Below, piece by piece: positions 1-8,139 of a DNA stretch of 64,000 nt. Under the pieces are notes generated by a model. The model did no database searches and was not told the DNA's origin. It was given only the letters and a program-made list of their open reading frames with translations. Position 1 is the stretch's first letter; every line of letters starts with the position of its first letter. The stretch is from Rhizobium sp. CF080 (GTDB lineage Bacteria > Pseudomonadota > Alphaproteobacteria > Rhizobiales > Rhizobiaceae). The stretch spans positions 62,001-126,000 of the forward strand of contig NZ_AKKC02000009.1 in assembly GCF_000282095.2 (NCBI RefSeq), written 5' to 3'. Made by a program: the position numbers and the translations under genes.

Positions 1-201
1 AACAACGAAAAGGGCCTCACCTATGAGCGCTGGCGGCATATCCATGGCTGCGGCCGGTTCTTCAATGCGGCCCGCGACACGGTGAGCGACAGGTTCCTGA
101 TGACCTACAAGGCAGGAATGCCGAAGCAGCCGGTGCCGGAAACGGGTGCGTCCGAAAAGACCGTCGAGACCTATGAAGCAACCGAGGGAGATGCCCGATG
201 A
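1..201 (+). CDS. soxD: Sarcosine oxidase delta subunit, C-terminal part (5' end outside window)
   Basis: An open frame runs from the first base to TGA at 199-201. It encodes the last 66 residues, with the motif YERWRHIHGCGRFFNAARDT that is typical of the end of SoxD, the small zinc-binding delta subunit of heterotetrameric sarcosine oxidase. The His and Cys in HIHGC are part of the family's zinc site. Its stop overlaps the soxA start (ATGA), as in the conserved soxBDAG order. The N-terminal part lies outside the window. Confidence 0.9.
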   Translation, partial: NNEKGLTYERWRHIHGCGRFFNAARDTVSDRFLMTYKAGMPKQPVPETGASEKTVETYEATEGDAR

Positions 202-3173
202 GCGCTTCCTCCAATTCCGGCGCCTTCCGCATCAAGGGTGCGGGGCGTCTGACGCCCGCCCGCACGGCGCGCTTCACCTTCGACGGCAAGAGCTTTACCG
301 CGCTGGAAGGCGATACCGTCGCTTCGGCGCTCCTGGCGCATGGCGTGCATCTGCTTGGCCGTTCGTTCAAATACCACCGGCCGCGCGGCATTCTCTCCGC
401 CGGGCCGGAAGAGCCGAATGCGCTGATCGATGTGTCGCGCGATGCGGCGCGGCGCCAGCCGAACGTGCGGGCCACCGTGCAGGAAGTGTTCGACGGGGCG
501 AAGATCGTCTCGCAGAACCGCTGGCCGTCGTTGAAGTTCGATGTCGGGGCGATCAACAATCTCTTCTCGCCCTTCTTTGCGGCCGGCTTCTACTACAAGA
601 CCTTCATGTGGCCGCGGGAGGCCTGGGTGAAGGTCTACGAACCCTTCATCCGCCGTGCGGCCGGCCTCGGCGTCGCTCCGACGGAAGAGGATCCGGATCA
701 CTATGCCAACCGTTACGCCCATTGCGACGTGCTGATCGCCGGCGCCGGCGTGGCTGGCCTGACGGCGGCGCTTTCGGCGGCCGCGACGGGGGCGAGCGTT
801 TTCCTCGTCGACGAGCAGCCGGAGGTCGGCGGCGCGCTGCACTACGATGCCGCGACCATGATCGACGGGCAAAATGGATATGACTGGGCGCAGGCGAGTG
901 CCGCGAAGCTCAAGGCCATGCCGAACGTGACGGTTCTGACCCGCACGACAGTGTTCGGTTATTACAACCACGGTTTCCTCGGCCTCGTGGAGCGGGTGAC
1001 CGACCATGTCGCAAAGCCTGACAAGAGCAGCCCGCGCGAGCGGCTGTGGCAGGTGCGGGCGAAAAAGGTGGTGCTGGCGACCGGGTCGATCGAGCGGCAC
1101 ATGGTATTCGCCAACAACGACCGGCCAGGCATCATGCTGGCCTCCGCGGCGCGCACCTTCCTCAACCATCACGGCGTCGCGGTCGGCCGCAACGTCGGCG
1201 TCTATACGGCGCATGATTCGGCCTACGAGGCGGCCTTCGACCTGAGGCGGGCGGGTGTTTCCATCGCGGCGATCGTGGACAATCGTGCCGATCCCAGCGA
1301 GGCGCTGCTGGCGGAAGCCCGCGCGCTCGGCATTTCCGTGCTGAGCGGCCATTCGGTGACCGATACCGGCGGCCGGCTGCGGATTTCCTCGATGACCGTC
1401 GCACGCAATGGCGGCGGCAATGCCCGCAGAATAGCAGTCGATGCGCTGATCATTTCGGCCGGCTGGACGCCCTCCGTGCATCTGTTCTCGCAGTCGCGCG
1501 GAAAGCTGCGGTTCGACGACGTCAACCAGCGTTTCCTGCCGGATATCTATGCGCAAGATTGCGTTTCTATCGGCGGCTGCAACGGCACGGACGACTTGGC
1601 CGAGTTGATCGACGAGGCGATTGCGGCCGGCGGCGGTTCGGTGGCGCTTTCTGGTGAAAACCGGTTCGAATGGACCGGCGGCATGATCGGTGCGGCGGAA
1701 GGGGCCGGGCCGGATACGACCGTAAAAGCCTTCGTCGATTTCCAGCATGACGTGACCGCCAAGGACATCCGCCTTGCAGTGCGCGAGGGCATGCACTCGA
1801 TCGAGCATATCAAGCGCTTCACCACCAATGGCATGGCGTCGGACCAAGGCAAGCTTTCCAACATGCACGGCCTGGCGATTGCCGCCGAAATGCTCGACCG
1901 GCCGATCCCTAAGGTGGGACTGACCACGTTCCGCGCGCCCTATACGCCCGTGACATACGGCACGCTGGTCGGCCATTCGCGCGGAGAACTGTTCGACCCG
2001 GCGCGCAAGACGCCGATGCATGTGCTGGAAACGGCTGAAGGTGCAGAGTTCGAGGATGTCGGCAACTGGAAGCGCGCCTGGTATTACCCGAAGCGCGGCG
2101 AGGACATGCTGGCCGCCGTCAACCGCGAATGCCGCACCGTGCGCGAAGTGGCGGGCGTGTTCAACGGTTCGACGCTCGGCAAGATCGAGGTGGTCGGCCC
2201 TGATGCGGCGCAGTTCCTCAACCTGCTCTATACGAATGCCTGGGACAGCCTGAAGCCCGGCAAGAGCCGCTACGGGATCATGACCCGCGAGGACGGTTTC
2301 GTTTATGACGACGGCGTCGTCGGCCGGCTTGCCGAGGACCGGTTCCATGTGACGACCACGACGGGCGGGGCGCCGCGCGTGCTGCATCACATGGAAGATT
2401 ATCTCCAGACGGAATTTCCGCATCTTCGGGTATGGCTGACTTCGACCACCGAGCAATGGGCCGTCATCGCAGTGCAGGGGCCGAAGGCGCGCGAAATCAT
2501 TCAGCCCTTCGTCGAAGGGGTCGACCTCTCCAACGAGGCATTCCCGCATATGAGCGTGTCGGAATGCAGCGTGATGGGCGTGCCGGCGCGGCTGTTTCGC
2601 GTGTCGTTCACCGGCGAGCTGGGCTTTGAGCTCAACGTGCCGGCCGATTACGGTCCGGCGGTGTGGAAGGCGATCTGGGAACGGGCGGAGTCGATGGGCG
2701 CCTGCCTCTACGGCACCGAAACCATGCACGTGCTGCGCGCCGAAAAGGGTTACATTATCGTCGGCCAAGATACGGACGGCACGGTGACACCGGACGATGC
2801 GGGGCTCGGCTGGGCGGTGTCTTCCAAGAAGCTGGATTTCGTCGGCATTCGCGGGCTGAAGCGTCCCGACCTGGTGCGCGAAAACCGCAAACAGCTCGTC
2901 GGGCTGTTGACCAAGGACCCGGCACTGGTGCTGGAGGAGGGCGGGCAGATCGTCGCCGATCCGAACCAGGCCAAGCCGATGACCATGCTCGGCCATGTCA
3001 CCTCCGCCTATTGGTCGGAAAATTGCGGCCGGTCGATCGCGCTGGCGCTGGTTGCCGGCGGACGGTCGCGGATCGGCGAGACGCTCTATGTGCCGCTGAA
3101 GGACAGGACGATCGAGGTGGAAGTGACCGACATGGTGTTCTTCGACAAGCAGGGAGGCCGCATCCATGGTTGA
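198..3173 (+). CDS. soxA: Sarcosine oxidase alpha subunit
   Basis: This 991-residue protein has the usual SoxA length. It is the large subunit of heterotetrameric sarcosine oxidase, which oxidatively demethylates sarcosine to glycine and passes the C1 unit to tetrahydrofolate. The first ~100 residues form a ferredoxin-like fold without iron-sulfur cysteines. A dinucleotide-binding motif GAGVAGL lies near residue 181, followed by a NAD/FAD-binding oxidoreductase region. The C-terminal ~380 residues resemble GcvT aminomethyltransferase, the folate-binding half. The ATG at 198 overlaps the soxD stop, and the end overlaps soxG by 8 bases, so the subunits are translationally coupled. Confidence 0.96.
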   Translation: MSASSNSGAFRIKGAGRLTPARTARFTFDGKSFTALEGDTVASALLAHGVHLLGRSFKYHRPRGILSAGPEEPNALIDVSRDAARRQPNVRATVQEVFDGAKIVSQNRWPSLKFDVGAINNLFSPFFAAGFYYKTFMWPREAWVKVYEPFIRRAAGLGVAPTEEDPDHYANRYAHCDVLIAGAGVAGLTAALSAAATGASVFLVDEQPEVGGALHYDAATMIDGQNGYDWAQASAAKLKAMPNVTVLTRTTVFGYYNHGFLGLVERVTDHVAKPDKSSPRERLWQVRAKKVVLATGSIERHMVFANNDRPGIMLASAARTFLNHHGVAVGRNVGVYTAHDSAYEAAFDLRRAGVSIAAIVDNRADPSEALLAEARALGISVLSGHSVTDTGGRLRISSMTVARNGGGNARRIAVDALIISAGWTPSVHLFSQSRGKLRFDDVNQRFLPDIYAQDCVSIGGCNGTDDLAELIDEAIAAGGGSVALSGENRFEWTGGMIGAAEGAGPDTTVKAFVDFQHDVTAKDIRLAVREGMHSIEHIKRFTTNGMASDQGKLSNMHGLAIAAEMLDRPIPKVGLTTFRAPYTPVTYGTLVGHSRGELFDPARKTPMHVLETAEGAEFEDVGNWKRAWYYPKRGEDMLAAVNRECRTVREVAGVFNGSTLGKIEVVGPDAAQFLNLLYTNAWDSLKPGKSRYGIMTREDGFVYDDGVVGRLAEDRFHVTTTTGGAPRVLHHMEDYLQTEFPHLRVWLTSTTEQWAVIAVQGPKAREIIQPFVEGVDLSNEAFPHMSVSECSVMGVPARLFRVSFTGELGFELNVPADYGPAVWKAIWERAESMGACLYGTETMHVLRAEKGYIIVGQDTDGTVTPDDAGLGWAVSSKKLDFVGIRGLKRPDLVRENRKQLVGLLTKDPALVLEEGGQIVADPNQAKPMTMLGHVTSAYWSENCGRSIALALVAGGRSRIGETLYVPLKDRTIEVEVTDMVFFDKQGGRIHG

Positions 3174-3738
3174 TTCTGGGGCTAATTTCGGTTCCGATAT
3201 CGCCGCCCGCACGCTCCCGCTTGCCGGCTTTCATGGCGGCTCGTCGGCCGCCCGCCTCGAAACCGCGCCCCCCGCCGAGCGTATTTCGCTGCGCGCCAGG
3301 GCCGAGGATGTCGGAGCACTTTCCGGCGCGCTTGGTGTCGCTCTGCCGGTGAAGCCGAAGACGTCGTCTTCCGCCAACGGCCGTACGGCGCTCTGGCTCG
3401 GGCCGGATGAATGGCTGGTGATCGCGGAAGGCAATGGCGGGCTGATGCAGGCCGCGAAGAATTCCGGCGTGCTGCATTCGGCGGCCGATGTCTCCCACCG
3501 CAATACGGCGATCCTGGTATCGGGGCCGGGCGCTGCTGCGGCGATCAATGCGGGCTGCCCGCAGGACCTGTCCTTGAAAGCCTTTCCGGTCGGCGCCTGC
3601 TCGCGGACCGTGTTCGGCAAGGTCGAGATCGTGCTGCTCAGGACCGCGGAGGATGCCTTCCGGGTGGAAGTCTGGCGGTCGTTTTCGGACTATGCGTTCG
3701 GGCTGCTCTGCGAGGGTGCGCAGGACGCATCGCTATAA
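3166..3738 (+). CDS. soxG: Sarcosine oxidase gamma subunit
   Basis: The 190-residue product has the length and features of SoxG, the gamma subunit of heterotetrameric sarcosine oxidase. It includes the segment LWLGPDEWLVI and a YgfZ/GcvT-like fold, matching the family. The ATG lies 8 bases inside the end of soxA, the normal arrangement in soxBDAG operons. A 7-bp inverted repeat (AGCGCAG/CTGCGCT) follows the stop but has no T-tract, so I do not call it a terminator. Confidence 0.93.
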   Translation: MVDSGANFGSDIAARTLPLAGFHGGSSAARLETAPPAERISLRARAEDVGALSGALGVALPVKPKTSSSANGRTALWLGPDEWLVIAEGNGGLMQAAKNSGVLHSAADVSHRNTAILVSGPGAAAAINAGCPQDLSLKAFPVGACSRTVFGKVEIVLLRTAEDAFRVEVWRSFSDYAFGLLCEGAQDASL

Positions 3739-3823
3739 GCGCAGAATGCTGCGCTATAAGACAATAGCCTCACTTGACTTGGCCGGTAGGAACCGCACTC
3801 TCTCGTCAGAACGGGAGGATGTC

Positions 3824-4132
3824 ATGGGACAATCTACACTGATGGCGATTGCCGTCGTCGCGGCGGTGATCGGCGGAGCGATTGCGGCGAGACTGATGAA
3901 AATCGAGATCTGGAAGGGGGCACTGGTCGGCGCCTGCGCGTCGATCGCGGGTGTGATCGCCTTCTTCGCGCCGGGGATCGACCGGGACCTTTCGATCCCG
4001 ATGGCCGGTCTGATCGCAGCCGGCATTTCCGGCTCGGCCGTCGGCCTGACCCCAGCGCGCACCGCCAATATCGCCATCGGCGCGGCGCTGCCGCCGCTGA
4101 TCGGGTTTGTGCTGATGGAAATGGGCGCTTAG
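3824..4132 (+). CDS. Small integral membrane protein, function unknown
   Basis: This is a 102-residue hydrophobic protein with about three to four predicted membrane segments (LMAIAVVAAVIGGAIAA near the start, then GALVGACASIAGVIAFFA and a C-terminal pair). The start is ATG 3824, preceded by a good ribosome-binding site (CGGGAGGA, 3812-3819). In-frame codons further upstream lack such a site. It follows soxG but is separated by 85 bases, so it may have its own promoter. I recognise no family. Confidence 0.7.
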   Translation: MGQSTLMAIAVVAAVIGGAIAARLMKIEIWKGALVGACASIAGVIAFFAPGIDRDLSIPMAGLIAAGISGSAVGLTPARTANIAIGAALPPLIGFVLMEMGA

Positions 4133-4142
4133 AGAGTCGGGA

Positions 4143-4271
4143 TCATTCGCCGGGCTGGCGGGGTTTGTGTTTGCGGTCGAGATCCCACTCGTGCAGGCGA
4201 TAAGCCGTATAAGCGATGATCCCGATGATCGCCGGCATTCCGAATGAGACGAAAAGCCATTCTGCCGTCAT
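4143..4271 (-). CDS. Very small single-pass membrane protein (42 aa)
   Basis: A 42-residue reading frame starts at ATG 4271, which overlaps the stop of the next upstream gene as ATGA (4268-4271). It has one hydrophobic segment (FGMPAIIGIIAYTAY) and a basic C-terminus (RKHKPRQPGE). The tight coupling to the 85-residue membrane protein supports it being real. The function is not recognisable; a membrane partner of that neighbour is an inference. Confidence 0.55.
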   Translation of the reverse strand: MTAEWLFVSFGMPAIIGIIAYTAYRLHEWDLDRKHKPRQPGE

Positions 4272-4525
4272 GCCAGTCTCCTGAGTGTCAGCCTCGCCAA
4301 GTAATGTAGGAAGACCGCGATCATAAGCCAACCCAGGAAGTATCCTACCACGGCGAAGCCGAACTGGGTACCGACATTGCCAATACCATAGAGCATGGCT
4401 GCAACCGGAGTGACGATGCCAACCGTAATACAGGCTGTCGAAGCCCGGTCGAAGGCATTCGCCAGGAGCTTCGTCTGCTCGATCTCGGCCGGGTTCAGGT
4501 CGCTCAAGCCTGCCAGCCCTTCCAC
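4268..4525 (-). CDS. Small membrane protein, function unknown (85 aa)
   Basis: This protein has a soluble N-terminal stretch of about 30 residues (LNPAEIEQTKLLANAFDRAS) and two hydrophobic segments, consistent with a two-pass inner-membrane protein. The best start is GTG 4525, which lies inside the end of the DUF2332 gene (22-base overlap). Its stop overlaps the next small gene. The three genes appear co-transcribed on the minus strand. No family is recognised. Confidence 0.6.
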   Translation of the reverse strand: MEGLAGLSDLNPAEIEQTKLLANAFDRASTACITVGIVTPVAAMLYGIGNVGTQFGFAVVGYFLGWLMIAVFLHYLARLTLRRLA

Positions 4526-5562
4526 TTTACCCAGCGGCCGTGGGGATCGATGCGACCGAGTTCGCGTTGTTCGCCGGTCGGCCAGATCTGCAGGCTGAGC
4601 GCCGCGCCGGCCGGATCGTCGTCCATTTCCATCTGCAGGCGGGCGAGCGGAGCGTCCTCGGTGGCGCGACTGCCGGCTTCGGCGATGATCGCTTCGCCCT
4701 TTTCACGGGCTTCGGGCGGCAGGTATTGCCAGGCGATCGAGTGGTAGACGACATGGACTGTGCCGGGCACGAGCACCTTCAGCCGCTTGTCGCGCAGCCA
4801 GGCAAGCGCATCGCCCTTTTCGACGGGAGCCGGGTAGTCCCTGGCGATCTGCAGCGCCGCTCGCGTGCGTTCCATTCGGTCGGTCTGGTCGGCCCAGATA
4901 TAGGATAGCAGCCGCAGGCTGTCTTGCTGCGAGTTCGGGTCGAGCGGGTTGAGGTCGCAACCGGCGCGGTCGGTGACGGTGATCTCGACATCGGGCGGGG
5001 GTGGACCTTGCCAGTCGGGCTTGAGCCGGACAGGCGATGACGGATTACCCCAGAGAAAGCCGCCGAGATCGTGATGGTAGCGGTCCCAGTTGAGGTTGAG
5101 GCCCATGCTGGCGCCGAATTCCGACAGGATCAGCGGCTTTTGGAGCAGGTCGGCGATGGTGAGGAAGCCCGCGAGCAGGCCGCTCGATCGGCGCACCTCG
5201 TTGGTCTGCGGGGCGAAATTCAGCCGTTCCAGAATGAAGGCTTCTTGGGTTTCGAAGGCTTTGGCGATCGCTGTCCAAAGCACGTCGTCGCTCACGTCGT
5301 TCGGCGGATAGGCTGCCTTCAGGCGATCGTCCTTGCCGTCGATGACCAGCGCATGCAGCGCGCCGGCGAGGCGTGTGGGCACCAGGTCACCCCGTGTCGC
5401 AGGATCTCCTTCCCAGCTTAAAATTCGCCGGCCCACTTCAGTCGAACGGTCGAGATGTTCCAGCATCAATGTGCCGAGGCGAGCGGTAAAGGGTGACCCC
5501 AGAATTCGGCCCCCGACGACCTGTTCCCGGAACGCTTGCCTGATTTCGTCTTCGGATGCCAT
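4504..5562 (-). CDS. DUF2332 family protein
   Basis: The 352-residue soluble protein matches the DUF2332 family by its segment FGASMGLNLNWDRYHHDLGG and by VVYHSIAWQYLPPEARE near the C-terminus. The family has no assigned reaction; the glycine-rich stretch followed by conserved acidic residues resembles a nucleotide- or SAM-binding fold, but that is inference. I chose ATG 5562 because the GGAAGGAG ribosome site lies 10 bases upstream. A GTG at 5571 would sit directly against that site. It follows the MaoC-like gene on the same strand, nearly overlapping it. Confidence 0.82.
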   Translation of the reverse strand: MASEDEIRQAFREQVVGGRILGSPFTARLGTLMLEHLDRSTEVGRRILSWEGDPATRGDLVPTRLAGALHALVIDGKDDRLKAAYPPNDVSDDVLWTAIAKAFETQEAFILERLNFAPQTNEVRRSSGLLAGFLTIADLLQKPLILSEFGASMGLNLNWDRYHHDLGGFLWGNPSSPVRLKPDWQGPPPPDVEITVTDRAGCDLNPLDPNSQQDSLRLLSYIWADQTDRMERTRAALQIARDYPAPVEKGDALAWLRDKRLKVLVPGTVHVVYHSIAWQYLPPEAREKGEAIIAEAGSRATEDAPLARLQMEMDDDPAGAALSLQIWPTGEQRELGRIDPHGRWVKWKGWQA

Positions 5563-5567
5563 CGCGC

Positions 5568-6053
5568 TCACACTCCTTCCGGCCGGTCCTTTGGGTCGAA
5601 CTGGACGATGGTGGTCCAGATTGCCGTGAGCGCCGGTTTCTTTTCGTTCTCGATCTCGACCGAGACGTCATAGGTGGTCAACAGCATGCCGCCGCCGCGG
5701 AAGCGGATTTCGGCAAGGGTGAAATGGCCGCGGATGCGGCTGCCGCTCTTGACCGGCGACATGAAGCGGACGCGGTCGAAACCGTAATTGATGCCCATGG
5801 TCTGTTCGCGGATCCTCGGCACGCAGTCGAAGTTCATGGCGGACAGCAGCGACAGCGTCAGGAAACCGTGGGCGATGGTGCCGCCGAAGGGGCTTTCGGC
5901 CAGGGCCCGTTCCGGATCGACATGAATGAACTGGTGATCGTGGGTGGCGTTTGCGAAGAGGTCGATCATCGGCTGATCCACCGTGATCCATTCCGATATG
6001 CCGACCTCCGTGCCAACCAAATCTCCGACTTCGGTTAGCGAAATTTCACGCAT
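5568..6053 (-). CDS. MaoC-like hot-dog dehydratase/hydratase
   Basis: This 161-residue protein carries the (R)-hydratase signature: FANATHDHQFIHVD around residues 33-46 supplies the catalytic Asp/His pair, and TIAHGFLTLSL follows. Members hydrate enoyl-CoA thioesters to 3-hydroxyacyl-CoA and are single-domain hot-dog proteins that dimerise. Nothing nearby fixes the substrate; the next gene is DUF2332. The ATG at 6053 gives the usual family length. Confidence 0.9.
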   Translation of the reverse strand: MREISLTEVGDLVGTEVGISEWITVDQPMIDLFANATHDHQFIHVDPERALAESPFGGTIAHGFLTLSLLSAMNFDCVPRIREQTMGINYGFDRVRFMSPVKSGSRIRGHFTLAEIRFRGGGMLLTTYDVSVEIENEKKPALTAIWTTIVQFDPKDRPEGV

Positions 6054-6188
6054 GCGACCTCGCTGATGTCTTCGAGAAGTAAACGCCGTTCCGGGCGGAA
6101 AACCGCCTCGTATGCTCCCCGGAATTGCTCCGGGAGTTGGCGGACTTTACAAGGTTTGCATGGGTTGGCGAGCGATTTTTGCACTGCA

Positions 6189-8135
6189 TCATTCTTCGAT
6201 GCAGAACCGCACGGAGCGGGCGGGAAGGAGCTGATTCCACAGCTCGCGGGAGGCGAAATGTCTCCAGCCCCAGCCGGGAAGCGCAAAGCTCGCCGGCTCG
6301 TGGCCGCGGTTGAACAGAATGGCGATGCGGGTGTCCCGGTCGGTCTGCCGGTCGAGGGTTTGCAGCACCATTCCGAGCACCGGATTGCCCGGATTTTCCC
6401 AGTCGCCGATCTCCATCGCCTTGCCTGAGGCCGACAGCCATTCGACGTCGCCCTTGCCGGTGAAGAAGGAGGTTTGCGAAAAGACCGCGAAGCGCTTACG
6501 GATCGCGGCGAGCATGGCGGTGTGTTCGACCAGCGCCTTGTCGACCTTGCTCCAGTCGAACCAGGTGATCGCATTGTCCTGGGCATAGGCGTTATTGTTG
6601 CCGCGTTGGCTGCGGCCTGCCTCATCGCCCATGGTGAGCATGACCGTGCCGCGGCTGGCGAACAGGGTGGAGATGAGGGCGGCGACATCCCGGCGGCGGT
6701 TTTCGAGGATGGCTGGATCGTCGGTCTCGCCTTCGACGCCGTTGTTCCAGGAAAAATTCTCGCCGTGTCCGTCGCGGTTCTGCTCGCCGTTCGCCTCGTT
6801 GTGTTTGTGCTCGTTGGAAACGAGGTCCATCAGCGTGAAACCGTCATGGGCAGCGAGGAAGTTGACGGTCCGCGTGCGGCCGGATTTCTCGAAGATATCC
6901 GACGAGCCGGAGAGCCTCGTTGCGAGCGCGCCCGTCGTCCACTGGTCGCCGCGCCAGTAGCGGCGCATGTCGTCACGGGCGCGGTCGTTCCATTCGAGGA
7001 AGGGTTCCGGAAAATTGCCGAGCTGATAACCGCCGGGGCCGATATCCCAGGGTTCGGCGATCAGGATACGATCTTTCAGCGCCTCGTCCGAGATCATCGC
7101 CTTCAGTGTCTCGCCCTTGGCGTCGAAACCGTTTTCCGTGCGGCCGATGATCGGTGCCAAGTCGAAGCGGAAACCGTCTATGCCGGCATGCACGACGAAA
7201 TGGCGGAGCGTGTCGATGATCAGCCGGCGGACGTAAGGGTGGTCGCAGGCGACCGTGTTGCCGGTGCCGGTATCGTTGACGAGGTGGCCCGGCTCGCCGG
7301 GTACATGGCGGTAATAAGAGCGGTTGTCGAGGCCGCGCATGGAGAGCGTCGCGCCATACCGGTCGCTCTCGCCGGTATGGTTGAAGACGAGGTCGAGGAT
7401 GGTGCCGATGCCGGCCTGGTGCAGCGTCGTGACCGTCTCGCGCAGTTCCCTTATGCCGCCGGGGCAGAGGCGCGGATCGAGCGCCATGAAGGCGACCGGA
7501 TTATAGCCCCAGCCGTTGGTGAGGCCGAGCGACGGCAGATGCCGTTCATCGATCCAGGCGGTGATCGGCATCAACTCGATGGCATCGACGGCGAGCTTCT
7601 TCAGGTGCGCGATGATCGAGGGGTGGGCGAGCGCTGCGACCGTGCCGCGCTGTTTTTCCGGGATCGCCGGATGCAGCATGGTGAAGGGCTTGACCGCGAC
7701 CTCATAGACGAAGCCGCCCGGCGGCAGGATCGGCCGGCCGATCTTGGCGAGCGGATCGCGGGTGACGATCGTCTTCGGCACGAGATCGGCGGTATCGACG
7801 CCGAACATCGAGAGCCGGGCGTCGTGGCGGAAGGGGCGGTCGAGCTCGCGGGCATAGGGATCGACGAGCAGTTTCGACGAATCGAACCAGGAGCCATTAT
7901 CGGGATCGTAGGCACCCCAGGCGCGGTAGCCGTAGCGGGCGCCGGCACCAACCGCCGGCACCGAGATGCGATGAATGTCGTCGCGGCCGCGCACCAGGCG
8001 GTGGCGCGCGGTTTCCCGTTTGCCCTCGGCGTCGAAGAGGCATAGTTCGATCCGCTCCGCATGGTGCGACCAGACGGCGAAATCCGCGCCGTCTGCTGTC
8101 AAGGTCACGCCGCCCTGGATCGCCGTTTTTGCCAT
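6189..8135 (-). CDS. glgX: Glycogen debranching enzyme (isoamylase type)
   Basis: The 648-residue protein has an N-terminal CBM48 domain (about residues 8-95) and a GH13 catalytic barrel. Visible catalytic motifs are DGFRFDLA (nucleophile Asp), AEPWD (acid/base Glu) and FLAAHDGFTLMD (transition-state Asp), with the isoamylase/GlgX feature NGWGYNP. It hydrolyses alpha-1,6 branches left after GlgP action. It is the last gene of the glycogen operon, 4 bases after pgm. The protein is slightly shorter at the C-terminus than some GlgX proteins but complete in motifs. Confidence 0.96.
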   Translation of the reverse strand: MAKTAIQGGVTLTADGADFAVWSHHAERIELCLFDAEGKRETARHRLVRGRDDIHRISVPAVGAGARYGYRAWGAYDPDNGSWFDSSKLLVDPYARELDRPFRHDARLSMFGVDTADLVPKTIVTRDPLAKIGRPILPPGGFVYEVAVKPFTMLHPAIPEKQRGTVAALAHPSIIAHLKKLAVDAIELMPITAWIDERHLPSLGLTNGWGYNPVAFMALDPRLCPGGIRELRETVTTLHQAGIGTILDLVFNHTGESDRYGATLSMRGLDNRSYYRHVPGEPGHLVNDTGTGNTVACDHPYVRRLIIDTLRHFVVHAGIDGFRFDLAPIIGRTENGFDAKGETLKAMISDEALKDRILIAEPWDIGPGGYQLGNFPEPFLEWNDRARDDMRRYWRGDQWTTGALATRLSGSSDIFEKSGRTRTVNFLAAHDGFTLMDLVSNEHKHNEANGEQNRDGHGENFSWNNGVEGETDDPAILENRRRDVAALISTLFASRGTVMLTMGDEAGRSQRGNNNAYAQDNAITWFDWSKVDKALVEHTAMLAAIRKRFAVFSQTSFFTGKGDVEWLSASGKAMEIGDWENPGNPVLGMVLQTLDRQTDRDTRIAILFNRGHEPASFALPGWGWRHFASRELWNQLLPARSVRFCIEE

Positions 8136-8139
8136 GGGC

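Noticed and set aside
171..3212. Very long open frame antisense to soxA
   Set aside because: High GC at third positions produces open antisense frames; the product has no recognisable domain, is rich in Arg and His, and lacks a ribosome site, while the plus strand encodes a clear SoxA.
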